Assembly: GCA_009786455.1 (NCBI GenBank)
Contig: WQTD01000006.1
Location: forward strand, 9,607-63,463
Source of the DNA: Treponema sp.
GTDB taxonomy: Bacteria; Spirochaetota; Spirochaetia; Treponematales; Breznakiellaceae
DNA length: 53,857 nucleotides
Reading direction: 5' to 3'
In this document: piece after piece, positions 23,741-30,820 of the stretch
Position numbering within the stretch: the stretch's first letter is position 1
Layout of the letters: each line of letters begins with the position of its first letter
Translations under genes and position numbers: made by a program
Notes under the pieces: model-generated
Databases searched by the model: none
Told to the model about the DNA's origin: nothing
The model's input: only the letters and a program-made list of their open reading frames with translations

Positions 23741-23790
23741 TATAACAAACAATAACTGCTACGCCGCCTGTTCGGCGGCTTGGGTTAAAT
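23741..23790 (+). mobile_element. Truncated attC-like recombination site
   Basis: The site begins TATAACAAAC and runs through AATAACTGC to a GCCGCC/GGCGGC hairpin (23763-23779), ending in an R'-type GTTAAAT (23784-23790). Its first ~40 bases follow the left half of the complete attC at 24551 (TAACAAA, TAACT, CGCC...CGGCGGCT-GG), but the long right half is missing. It sits between the first two cassettes. Confidence 0.55.
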
Positions 23791-23822
23791 AGAGTGTTTT
23801 GCGCAATAATATTGTTTTGTAA

Positions 23823-23853
23823 TTGACAAGATTAGATAAATATACTGTATAGT
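23823..23853 (+). promoter_or_regulatory. Promoter inside cassette 2
   Basis: TTGACA (23823-23828) and TATAGT (23848-23853) are separated by 19 bases, with a TG just before the -10 box. The promoter starts 39 bases after the R' site at 23784, as in the neighbouring cassettes. Confidence 0.45.
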
Positions 23854-23899
23854 ATGGAAAAATAATAGTCAAACGGACTTTAAACGTAAAGGGATATGT

Positions 23900-24538
23900 A
23901 TGTTAGACTTTGTAAAAAGATCTTTTCGGAATGGTATTGAAGTAATTCTTTGGATTAATCTTATTTTATCTACAATCATTGGAGGATTTGCTGGTTATTA
24001 TATTGGCCAATTGATTAATTATCGGAATGCTGGTGGATATACCTTTTTAGGAGTTTTAATTGGTTTAATCATTGGGCTTTTAATGGACATTGTTGGTGGA
24101 GGATTTATTGTAACAATAATTTGTATTGAAAGAAATATAAAAATGCAAAATCAATTACAAAAAAAATTATTAATACATTTTGGAATATCTGAAAAAATTA
24201 TTGATAATATTATTGAAACTGATGAGTCAAGAGAAAAAACAGAAGAAGTAAATAATACCATATCTGTTGATGAAAAATTGTTGAATAATAAAATAAAAAT
24301 AAAAAGAATTAAAAATGATTCTGGTTCCGCCATACCAATTGAAATAATTATTGATGGAAAAAACCCATTAGAGTTATTACATGATGATGAAAAAATACTT
24401 GATATAGTAAATGGAAATCATTTAATAGTAGCATGTTATTATGGAGATGAAGTAAAAGCTGAATTTGTAATAAATAATGATTCAAAAATAATAAATATTT
24501 TTACTTCTCCAAAATTGAATATAAAAATGAATAAATGA
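23900..24538 (+). CDS. Membrane protein of unknown function (cassette 2)
   Basis: I do not recognise this 212-residue protein. The first 90 residues hold two hydrophobic segments rich in glycine (LILSTIIGGFAGYYIGQLI and FLGVLIGLIIGLLMDIVGGG), making a membrane hairpin. A polar, Lys/Asp/Asn-rich linker follows (residues 95-140). The C-terminal 70 residues form a predicted all-beta domain (PIEIIIDGKNPLELLHDDEK, GNHLIVACYYGDEVKAEFVI) like the small carrier-type domains that follow 'IDG' strands. The gene is very AT-rich compared with the housekeeping genes on either side of the island. It lies alone between two attC-like sites with its own promoter, as expected for an integron cassette. Confidence 0.6.
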   Translation: MLDFVKRSFRNGIEVILWINLILSTIIGGFAGYYIGQLINYRNAGGYTFLGVLIGLIIGLLMDIVGGGFIVTIICIERNIKMQNQLQKKLLIHFGISEKIIDNIIETDESREKTEEVNNTISVDEKLLNNKIKIKRIKNDSGSAIPIEIIIDGKNPLELLHDDEKILDIVNGNHLIVACYYGDEVKAEFVINNDSKIINIFTSPKLNIKMNK

Positions 24539-24550
24539 AAAAATTACTTA

Positions 24551-24723
24551 GCTTAACAAAAGGTAACTTCTTCGTCGCCTTTCGGCGGCTCGGCTTCCGT
24601 AAAACACCGTTCGGGCTTAGCCATCTGCGATGTTTTGTTCCAGTACATTTTTGCTGTTGCTGAAATTACTTCGTAATTCCTTAATTGCAACAGCAAATAC
24701 GTCAGTTACCTAGAACGTTAAGT
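24551..24723 (+). mobile_element. Complete attC recombination site of an integron cassette
   Basis: The 173-base site has both simple sites of a classical attC: R'' GCTTAAC (24551-24557) and R' GTTAAGT (24717-24723), sharing a 6-bp complementary core (CTTAAC/GTTAAG). Just inside, AGGTAAC (24561-24567) pairs with GTTACCT (24705-24711), the L''/L' boxes. The centre folds further (GCTGTTGC/GCAACAGC and AATTAC/GTAATT arms). This two-ended imperfect palindrome with conserved ends and a variable middle is how integron integrases recognise cassettes as folded single strands. The sequence resembles T. denticola attC sites from memory, which I could not check. Confidence 0.82.
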
Positions 24724-24751
24724 GCAATTATATTGAAATTTAATAAAATAC

Positions 24752-24780
24752 TTGACTTAAAAATTGTAAAAAAGCATAAT
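24752..24780 (+). promoter_or_regulatory. Promoter inside cassette 3
   Basis: TTGACT (24752-24757), exactly 17 bases, CATAAT (24775-24780). It lies 35 bases after the R' site at 24717. GGAGG (24806-24810) then serves the ATG at 24819. Confidence 0.65.
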
Positions 24781-24818
24781 AAAATAAAGTGGAATGAATA
24801 TTATTGGAGGTAATTAAA

Positions 24819-25580
24819 ATGATAATTATTCAAATTTTTGGTTGGATCTTATTTGTGGTGTTTCCTGTAATCTTTTTTATTATATTAAAAACAGGAAAAC
24901 TGAGAAGTTCGGATAAAATAGAAAAAGTAAAATCAATTGCTTGTTTTGTTTTGATGGGCATCTTTGCTTTAGGAGTAATATCAAGCCTTTTATCGCTTTT
25001 AATGCAGCTTTTCTGGTTCAGGCTTCCTACTTTTTTATGGCAGTTTTTATCTTTGTGGGGTTTACGTCCTGATATTGTCTATACAAAATTTTCGCTTTTT
25101 GGTTGGTTCCATCCATTTAACGATAATTTATTTAATCTCCTTTTTTCAGGTGGCATGATTTTCGTTTATGTCGCAATGTCAGGTTTATTAAGAAAAGGAG
25201 GGAATTATTTTTTAATGAATGAAAATCAAGTCGTGTCAAAAGTTGATTCCCCTAATAATCTTGACAACTCAAATAAAATTGAATCAAAATATTATGGAGG
25301 AGTTTTACCTATTTTCCTATTTTGTATTTGGGCTCCTTTTCTTTTGGTATTTTCACTTGGTTTAGCAACTCCATTTATTATATGTACAGTAATAAGATGG
25401 ATTTGCAATAATTCCAACATTGATGGAAAAAAGTACGGATTCAAAGGAACAGCAATGGGTTTATTTGGTCGTTGGATATTATGGTATATTCTAACTATTA
25501 TAACTATTGGTATTTATGGTTTTTGGTCAACAAGAAACCAGATCAGGTGGGTTGTTGAGAATATAGAAATGATTGATTAA
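24819..25580 (+). CDS. Multi-pass membrane protein with C-terminal DUF898-like domain
   Basis: The start at 24819 follows GGAGG by eight bases; a TTG at 24804 in frame is less likely. The 253-residue protein has three to four N-terminal transmembrane helices with a loop between. A C-terminal domain of two to three helices ends KGTAMGLFGRWILWYILTII, then TIGIYGFWSTRNQIRWVVEN. That tail matches the DUF898 (YjgN-like) pattern 'F-G---ELF----L--ITLGIY-PW---R-----N'. DUF898 proteins are uncharacterised inner-membrane proteins. It is the first of two genes in cassette 3, followed after 61 bases by a TM2-domain gene. The gene is strongly AT-rich. The role is unknown. Confidence 0.7.
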   Translation: MIIIQIFGWILFVVFPVIFFIILKTGKLRSSDKIEKVKSIACFVLMGIFALGVISSLLSLLMQLFWFRLPTFLWQFLSLWGLRPDIVYTKFSLFGWFHPFNDNLFNLLFSGGMIFVYVAMSGLLRKGGNYFLMNENQVVSKVDSPNNLDNSNKIESKYYGGVLPIFLFCIWAPFLLVFSLGLATPFIICTVIRWICNNSNIDGKKYGFKGTAMGLFGRWILWYILTIITIGIYGFWSTRNQIRWVVENIEMID

Positions 25581-25641
25581 CAATTTATTACAATAGTTGG
25601 TTTTTTGATTATTCTAAATGTTAAATCAGAGTGGGATATTT

Positions 25642-25863
25642 ATGGAAAGACGTATTGACAAACATATTTTTATAATCATTGGAACCTTTTTCTTTGGTTA
25701 TTTTGGTGTAGATAGATTTTTAAGAGGTCAAATTGGATTTGGTATTTTAAAAATTCTAATTGATTGGCTTGCTATTTGGGCAATAATTGATTTAATAATT
25801 GCATTAACAAAGTACGGTCAACATAAGGAAGAATTTGTGTTTGTTGATGGGAAATGGGCATAA
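25642..25863 (+). CDS. TM2 domain-containing protein
   Basis: The 73-residue protein is essentially a TM2 domain: two transmembrane helices (FIIIGTFFFGYFGVDRFLRG and GFGILKILIDWLAIWAIIDL) joined by the short turn containing the family DRF motif (GVDRFLRGQ). It ends with a Lys-Tyr-Gly loop and FVFVDGKWA. I chose the ATG at 25642; the ATG at 25618 would add eight residues. TM2 proteins are common small inner-membrane proteins of unknown function. It is the second gene of cassette 3, which is uncommon because most integron cassettes carry a single gene. Confidence 0.8.
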   Translation: MERRIDKHIFIIIGTFFFGYFGVDRFLRGQIGFGILKILIDWLAIWAIIDLIIALTKYGQHKEEFVFVDGKWA

Positions 25864-25896
25864 TATTTCTTAAAAATATAAAAGCAAAAAACCAGC

Positions 25897-25912
25897 ACTT
25901 AACAAACAAATA
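25897..25912 (+). mobile_element. Partial attC (R'' half) at the end of cassette 3
   Basis: ACTTAAC (25897-25903) matches RYYYAAC exactly and continues AACAAAC, the same left-end sequence as in the sites at 23741 and 24551. Nothing resembling the rest of an attC follows, as a ribosome binding site (AAGGAG) and the next gene begin within 15-25 bases. It marks the likely right edge of the array. Confidence 0.5.
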
Positions 25913-25926
25913 TTTAAGGAGTTTAT

Positions 25927-26427
25927 ATGAAAAACAAGAAAGTGATTTTGGGAACTATCTTAATGGTAATATTTATTCTAATGTTATTACCATATACGGG
26001 ATGCACTGGTAATAAAAAAGACGGATCTTCGAGTGGTAAGGCAGTTTTCAGCCAGAAAGCTGACCCCGAAGATGATTTTACAGCAGAACCAATTGATGGA
26101 GGGAAGGGAGTAGCGATTACAGGATATGTGGGCTCAAAATGGGAAATCAATATTCCTTCAACAATACGGAATTTACCTGTTACACATATTGGAAGTGGAG
26201 CATTTAAAAATTTGATCAGTGTAATCATACCGAACAGTGTTACCCATATTAGGGATAAGGCATTTGCCGGAAACCAACTGACCAGCGTAACCATACCAAA
26301 CAGTGTTACCCACATTGGGGATAGTGCATTTGCCGGAAACCAACTGACCAGTGTAACCATCCCGAACAGCGTTATACATATCGAGAGAGGGGCATTTGAT
26401 TTATATACCAAAATAATAAGGCAGTAA
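25927..26427 (+). CDS. BspA-type leucine-rich repeat lipoprotein
   Basis: The 166-residue protein has a hydrophobic signal and a lipobox-like LPYTGC (Cys at about residue 25). A linker and a small domain follow ([33 protein letters not shown]), the typical N-cap of BspA-like proteins. Then come just over three LRR_5/TpLRR repeats of 22 residues ([21 protein letters not shown] type). The protein stops shortly after the third repeat, so it is a minimal member. An AAGGAG ribosome binding site precedes the ATG. BspA-type proteins of oral and gut treponemes bind host or bacterial surfaces; a surface-exposed adhesive role is inferred from that family. Confidence 0.8.
   Translation: MKNKKVILGTILMVIFILMLLPYTGCTGNKKDGSSSGKAVFSQKADPEDDFTAEPIDGGKGVAITGYVGSKWEINIPSTIRNLPVTHIGSGAFKNLISVIIPNSVTHIRDKAFAGNQLTSVTIPNSVTHIGDSAFAGNQLTSVTIPNSVIHIERGAFDLYTKIIRQ
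26233..26400 (+). repeat. 66-bp near-identical tandem repeats coding for leucine-rich repeats
   Basis: Units begin at 26233, 26299 and 26365, each 66 bp (22 codons), with units 1 and 2 nearly identical in DNA. The low synonymous divergence suggests recent unit duplication, so repeat number may vary between strains. Confidence 0.75.
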
Positions 26428-26561
26428 ATATTTAAAATGAATATTTTTTATATTAAAAAAATGGCAATCTTACACAATCTACCGTTCGTGGAAGCTTGTT
26501 GTTTAATTAAAATTGGATTGTAAAAGCGTCCATAAATATAAAAAATTATGAGGAGACTAAA

Positions 26562-27389
26562 GTGAACAAAAAGTTAATGAGAATGACCGTACTGATTATA
26601 TTTCTATTAACGATACAATTTATCTACGGGCAGAATATTGAGATGGTATTTATATCCGGCGGCGTTTTTACAATGGGAAGTCCCGGAAATGAGGTAAATC
26701 GCAATAGTGATGAATTCCAGCGACAGATAACATTAGGACCTTTTTTTATTGGGAAATATACTGTAACACAGGCTGAATATGAAAGAATAATGGGAAAAAG
26801 CCCAAGCCGTTTTAAAAAGGAAGGAGACAATTTACCCGTAGAAAATGTCACATGGTTTGACGCTATAGAGTTCTGTAATAAACTTAGCGAGCTTGAAAAG
26901 TTAACGCCTGTATATGCAATAACAGGAACAGGTAATGAGAGGACAGTTTCATGGAATCGAAATGCAAATGGATTTCGTTTACCTACTGAAGCGGAGTGGG
27001 AATACTCATGCCGCGCGGGAACAAATACAGCATTTAATACAGGAAATAATGTTGGAACTTATGAGGCAAATTATGACGGTAAATCCCCGTACAATAATAA
27101 TGCCGCCGGAGCTTATATACGAAAGACAGTGCCTGTAGGAAGTTATCAAGCCAATGAGTGGGGTTTATATGACATGCACGGAAATGTTTGGGAGTGGTGC
27201 TGGGACTGGTATGGCAATTACGCAGCAGGAGCTCAGACAAATCCCATAGGACCGGCTTCAGGAACATACCGTGTATTGCGCGGAGGATCATGGTTTGACG
27301 GCGGAAGAAATCTCCGGTCAGCGGCGCGGTTCAATTATTACCCCGGCAACAGAAATTATTTTTTTAGTTTTCGCATTGCCAGATCATGA
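26562..27389 (+). CDS. Formylglycine-generating-enzyme-fold (SUMF1/FGE-sulfatase domain) exported protein
   Basis: A GTG start follows GAGGAG by five bases. A signal peptide (residues 1-24, ending IYGQN) is followed by one FGE-sulfatase domain. EMVFISGGVFTMGSPGNEVN, FFIGKYTVTQAEYERIMGK, PVENVTWFDAIEFCNKLSEL, FRLPTEAEWEYSCRAG, GLYDMHGNVWEWCWDWYG and YRVLRGGSWFDGGRNL are all standard. The two copper-binding cysteines of true formylglycine-generating enzymes, which follow the RGGS motif, are missing (SWFDGGRNLRS). It should therefore not oxidise sulfatase cysteines. Such domains often act as carbohydrate or ligand binders; spirochaetes carry many copies. It stands alone with no sulfatase nearby. 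Confidence 0.88.
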   Translation: MNKKLMRMTVLIIFLLTIQFIYGQNIEMVFISGGVFTMGSPGNEVNRNSDEFQRQITLGPFFIGKYTVTQAEYERIMGKSPSRFKKEGDNLPVENVTWFDAIEFCNKLSELEKLTPVYAITGTGNERTVSWNRNANGFRLPTEAEWEYSCRAGTNTAFNTGNNVGTYEANYDGKSPYNNNAAGAYIRKTVPVGSYQANEWGLYDMHGNVWEWCWDWYGNYAAGAQTNPIGPASGTYRVLRGGSWFDGGRNLRSAARFNYYPGNRNYFFSFRIARS

Positions 27390-27447
27390 GTTTTACTGTA
27401 CCAAAGTAAAATGATTATAAAGTTACAAATAACAGGAGAAAAAGGAA

Positions 27448-28806
27448 ATGAAAATTTCTGAAAAAATAAATGAAATGGGTGAATCTGTAAAATCAAAAAC
27501 AAATCAATTTGTTTTTGATTCAAAAGCAGGGGATTTTTTAAAAGCTATGAAAAATCGAATGGGTATAGGTTCGCCGGAACGAAATGCTACAGATACTTAC
27601 GAGCGTGAATTGGCTATTGTTCCCGATTGTATCAGCGCTAACGAGAATGAGATAGCGGTTAAGCAGTATAACATCGCCGTTATGCGAAACCTGCTGAAAT
27701 TCGAACGCGCGGAAGGACGCATGCAGGTTACGAATAAACGAATTATTTTCCGCGCTGCAGGCCGTTCAGTCGGCGGCAGAACCACATTACAGCATGAGTT
27801 TGCCGTTAATGAAATTGCGGGAATTGAAGCGAGAAATAATTATAAATTCAGCTTTATGTATTTTATATTTGCATTGTTAATTATTGGTTTGGCTTTTTTT
27901 ATTATTTGTTTTTGGCCGTTTACCGGAATATTATCTCCAATAGACTCGCAATCCGTTCGTATTTCTGGTATTTTATATCCTAAACATGTGGAAAAAGCAT
28001 ATTCAGAAGAAAGAGCAGCAATTTCCAGAACAAGGCAAGCCGGAACAAATATTACTGAAGCTGCGGAAAGAATAAAACAAGCGTATGAAAAAGAAGAAGC
28101 AGCAGGTCTAAACGTAAGAAATGGCATTGAAAAAACAAGAAGAGTTCTATATGACTATGATTGGTATGACAGGCCGCTATACAGGAATGAAACATACCGG
28201 GACAGAACACCGGCAGGTTTAATGGAAGCTCAAAATGCATTGGATTCTGCTATAGACGCAAGAGAGTATGCAGAAGCAGAAGAACAAAGATTTATCGCGG
28301 AACTGGAAATCGCTAAAGAAAATGAAGCAAACACGATTAGAAATAGGGAAGATATTGTTGCAAGATGGAGAGCATTAATGACCATATTTGGTTTTGTGTT
28401 AGGTATCATATGTTTAATTCCATTTTTTATATTTTATAAAAAATTCGGTCTTAAACTTTTTTTTCTTAACTTTAGTATTTTTGGGTTTTCTTTGGCATTG
28501 GCAGCGTCAGGAAGCAGGTTTTTTCTTATACTTTTTTATATTTCATGTATTACAGCAATTATTTGTATCTTCCTGTATTGCTTCAGACCAAATCTGATAA
28601 TCAGTATAAAAAACAAAGGCGGAGAAAAAGCTGCAGTTGATATTCGCAGAGATACATTGTTCACAAAAAACAGAGAAATAGGGACAGGATTTATGGAAGT
28701 ATTTCCTACAGAAGAAACCGAAGGCGCAATTCGTGAAATCGGCGCAATGATCGGAGATATTCAAAAACTGGGTGATTTAGGTCTGGGGAAATGGGCAAAA
28801 AAGTAA
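27448..28806 (+). CDS. Membrane protein with bacterial PH-like domain and coiled coil
   Basis: The 452-residue protein has no recognised full-length family. Residues about 70-130 resemble a bacterial PH/GRAM-like domain (LLKFERAEGRMQVTNKRIIF, LQHEFAVNEIAGIEARNNYK). A transmembrane helix follows (about 133-155). Residues about 165-300 are charged, Glu/Arg/Ala-rich and strongly predicted to be coiled coil, interrupted by an aromatic YDYDWYDRPLYR stretch. Three further transmembrane helices (about 308-385) precede a cytoplasmic C-terminal segment. The N-terminal PH-like and C-terminal parts are probably cytoplasmic, with the coiled coil outside. It is the last gene of the accessory island, with an AGGAG-type ribosome binding site and convergent to uvrC. 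The function is unknown. Confidence 0.55.
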   Translation: MKISEKINEMGESVKSKTNQFVFDSKAGDFLKAMKNRMGIGSPERNATDTYERELAIVPDCISANENEIAVKQYNIAVMRNLLKFERAEGRMQVTNKRIIFRAAGRSVGGRTTLQHEFAVNEIAGIEARNNYKFSFMYFIFALLIIGLAFFIICFWPFTGILSPIDSQSVRISGILYPKHVEKAYSEERAAISRTRQAGTNITEAAERIKQAYEKEEAAGLNVRNGIEKTRRVLYDYDWYDRPLYRNETYRDRTPAGLMEAQNALDSAIDAREYAEAEEQRFIAELEIAKENEANTIRNREDIVARWRALMTIFGFVLGIICLIPFFIFYKKFGLKLFFLNFSIFGFSLALAASGSRFFLILFYISCITAIICIFLYCFRPNLIISIKNKGGEKAAVDIRRDTLFTKNREIGTGFMEVFPTEETEGAIREIGAMIGDIQKLGDLGLGKWAKK

Positions 28807-28856
28807 TATTCGGTGTTATACCTACGCCGCTTCTTTAATTCTGTTCTAACTGCTTT

Positions 28857-30788
28857 TTAATTAATGTAATTATGTTTCCCCCTCTCCTCCAGCGCGAGTT
28901 TTACGCAGGCGCGCACTGCGCGGGCGGCGTCTTCGGTAATTCCGCAGCGCTCCGCCATTTCTGACACACCGGCAGCGGCGATGTTTTCCATGTTTTCGTA
29001 TGCCTTCATAATGGTAAGCGCGCGTTTTGGTCCGATGCCTTCTACAGATTCCAGTATTGGAAAGAACAGGTCTTTGGAACGCAGCTTCTGGTTTAAACCG
29101 GTAGCAAAACGGTGGCACTCATCGCGGACATGCTGCAGGACTTTTAAAGCTTCCGACTGACGCGAAAGAACAATGGGTTTTCCCGCTTCAGGCAGCCATA
29201 TCTCTTCTTCGCGCTTTGCAAGACCGGCAAGTCCGCAGTCAGTGCCGAGATCGTCCAACACTCCTTTTGCGGCGTTGACCTGTCCAATTCCGCCGTCAAC
29301 CAAAATCAAATCGGGAAGATCCGTTCCTTCGCGGATTAAACGGGAATAACGGCGTTTAACGGCTTCGCGCATGGCGGCAAAATCGTCAACTTTTCCGATT
29401 ACACTTTTCAATTTAAAATACCGGTAATTTTTTTTATCCGGAATTCCGTTTTTAAAAGAGATCAAGGAAGCGACAGGATGTTTTCCGTCAAGGTGAGAGA
29501 TGTCAAAACCTTCAATGCGCTCAGGTCTTGCGTCAAGGTTTAGAACTTTCGCAAGTTCATCAAGAGCGGGTCCTGCTCCTCTTTCCTTCAGACGTTTACG
29601 GATGTCCTCAGCGGCATTTTGATGCGTCATCGCAAGAATTGCCGTGTGGTGTTTTTCAGCCGGCGTTAAAAGTTCGGGGGTATAATTAAATTTTTCCCTA
29701 AACCAATTTGAAAGTATTTTCTGAATTTCCTCACAGAGGTGCGAAGGTAATAAATCCTTATTATATTCTGCCTCTGTGCTCTCTGTGTCTGGGCATTCCG
29801 AAGGAATGCCATGTCTCCGTCCAATTATATTTTGAATAAAAATTTTTAACGGAGGAGGTCTTGCAGAATCATAATATGAAGTGATAAAGACTTCCAAGGA
29901 TTCTCTTTCATCGGATGCTGACCTTGTACGGTAAAGATCCCTTCCTGTCATTTTTCCGCCGCGCATGGAAAAAACCGTAAATGTTGCAAGCACTCCTTCC
30001 GCAGCCCAGGCAATGTAATCCCTGTCTTCAGGATTAAGATCTTCAACAAAACTTTCTTCGCCTGCAAGGTTTTCTATCGCTTTGATCGTGTTGCGCAGTT
30101 CTGCCGCTTTTTCAAATTGAAGCTCTCTTGCTTTTTCATGCATTCGGGAAGTCAGGTCAATTATTAAACTGTCTGTCTCTCCTGATAAAAGTTTTATAAC
30201 CCTCTGCACATGAAGATTGTAATTTTCAATATTGATTTTTCCGCAGCACGGAGCCAAACATCGGTTTATGTGATAGTACATGCACGGACCGTTCTTTTTT
30301 AGTCTCTTGCATTTTCGCAAGGGGAAGATTTTATCAATTAATTCCATCATTGTATTTACAGCCTGAACATTGGGGAAAGGCCCGAAATAAAGGCTGTTGT
30401 CCTGTATGATCCGGCGGGTCCGGAAAATACGGGGGAAATCTTCATGCGTTACGCGAACAACCGGGTATGATTTCCCGTCTTTAAGATTGATGTTATATTT
30501 TGGGGAGTGCTGTTTTATCAGGGTGTTTTCAAGAAGAAGAGCTTCGTACTCGCTTGATACAATAATGTTCTCAATGCTGTTTACGCGCTTCATCAAAGTA
30601 GCGGTTTTAATGTCTTTTTCTCCGGAAAAATAGGATTTCAGCCTGTTTTTCAGGGATTTTGCCTTGCCTACATAGATTATTAGCCCTTCTTCATCCTTCA
30701 TTATGTAGACACCAGGCTCTGACGGAGCGTCCATGACGGAAGCTTTCAGGTTTTCAATTGATTTTTCTGAATTTATTTTGTTTTCCAT
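28857..30788 (-). CDS. uvrC: Excinuclease ABC subunit C
   Basis: UvrC makes both incisions around DNA lesions in nucleotide excision repair, acting with UvrA and UvrB. The 643 residues include the N-terminal GIY-YIG nuclease (SEPGVYIMKDEEGLIIYVGK AKSLKNRLKSYF), a UVR motif (SRMHEKARELQFEKAAELRN), the RNase-H-like C-terminal nuclease (GFDISHLDGKHPVASLISF, LILVDGGIGQVNAAK) and helix-hairpin-helix repeats (ILESVEGIGPKRALTIMKAY). All domains are present. Inside the coding region, 29771-29812 carries an unusual insert with a perfect 8-bp palindrome and a CACAGAG-type repeat, which adds a short polar segment after the residue IGRRH. Confidence 0.96.
   Translation of the reverse strand: MENKINSEKSIENLKASVMDAPSEPGVYIMKDEEGLIIYVGKAKSLKNRLKSYFSGEKDIKTATLMKRVNSIENIIVSSEYEALLLENTLIKQHSPKYNINLKDGKSYPVVRVTHEDFPRIFRTRRIIQDNSLYFGPFPNVQAVNTMMELIDKIFPLRKCKRLKKNGPCMYYHINRCLAPCCGKINIENYNLHVQRVIKLLSGETDSLIIDLTSRMHEKARELQFEKAAELRNTIKAIENLAGEESFVEDLNPEDRDYIAWAAEGVLATFTVFSMRGGKMTGRDLYRTRSASDERESLEVFITSYYDSARPPPLKIFIQNIIGRRHGIPSECPDTESTEAEYNKDLLPSHLCEEIQKILSNWFREKFNYTPELLTPAEKHHTAILAMTHQNAAEDIRKRLKERGAGPALDELAKVLNLDARPERIEGFDISHLDGKHPVASLISFKNGIPDKKNYRYFKLKSVIGKVDDFAAMREAVKRRYSRLIREGTDLPDLILVDGGIGQVNAAKGVLDDLGTDCGLAGLAKREEEIWLPEAGKPIVLSRQSEALKVLQHVRDECHRFATGLNQKLRSKDLFFPILESVEGIGPKRALTIMKAYENMENIAAAGVSEMAERCGITEDAARAVRACVKLALEERGKHNYIN
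29792..29810 (-). repeat. Palindromic insert inside uvrC
   Basis: GGCATTCC and GGAATGCC form a perfect 8-bp inverted repeat around GAA (+ strand), next to a CTCTGTGCTCTCTGTGTCTG run (29773-29792). Both are translated in frame as HGIPSECPDTESTEA. The segment lies in a variable linker between the UVR and RNase-H-like parts and looks like an inserted mini-repeat. Confidence 0.55.
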
Positions 30789-30820
30789 ATCATTTTTTGC
30801 CGATATTATAGAGGAAAACC

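Larger units (their letters stand above)
21757..25903 (+). mobile_element. Integron-like gene-cassette array (three cassettes, no integrase in window)
   Basis: Sites matching integron core motifs (R' GTTRRRY, R'' RYYYAAC) separate single genes or small gene sets. R' lies at 21757, 23784 and 24717, and an R'' at 25897. Cassette 1 (about 21758-23784) holds the beta-helix repeat gene, cassette 2 (about 23785-24717) an unknown membrane protein, and cassette 3 (about 24718-25900) a DUF898-like and a TM2 gene. The order gene-then-attC is kept throughout, and all genes point the same way. The site at 24551-24723 is a complete, foldable attC; the others are partial. Treponema denticola is known to carry a chromosomal integron. 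No intI lies in this window, so the array may be an orphan (CALIN-type) or an array edge. Confidence 0.65.

Noticed and set aside
24539-24804. Non-coding RNA between cassettes 2 and 3
   Set aside because: The structured part is explained by the attC site and the rest by the promoter and leader of the next gene.
28812-28856. Possible further attC-like fragment (GTTATACCTACGCCGC) after the PH-like gene
   Set aside because: Only a short stretch matches and there are no paired R''/R' sites or L boxes; chance similarity is likely.
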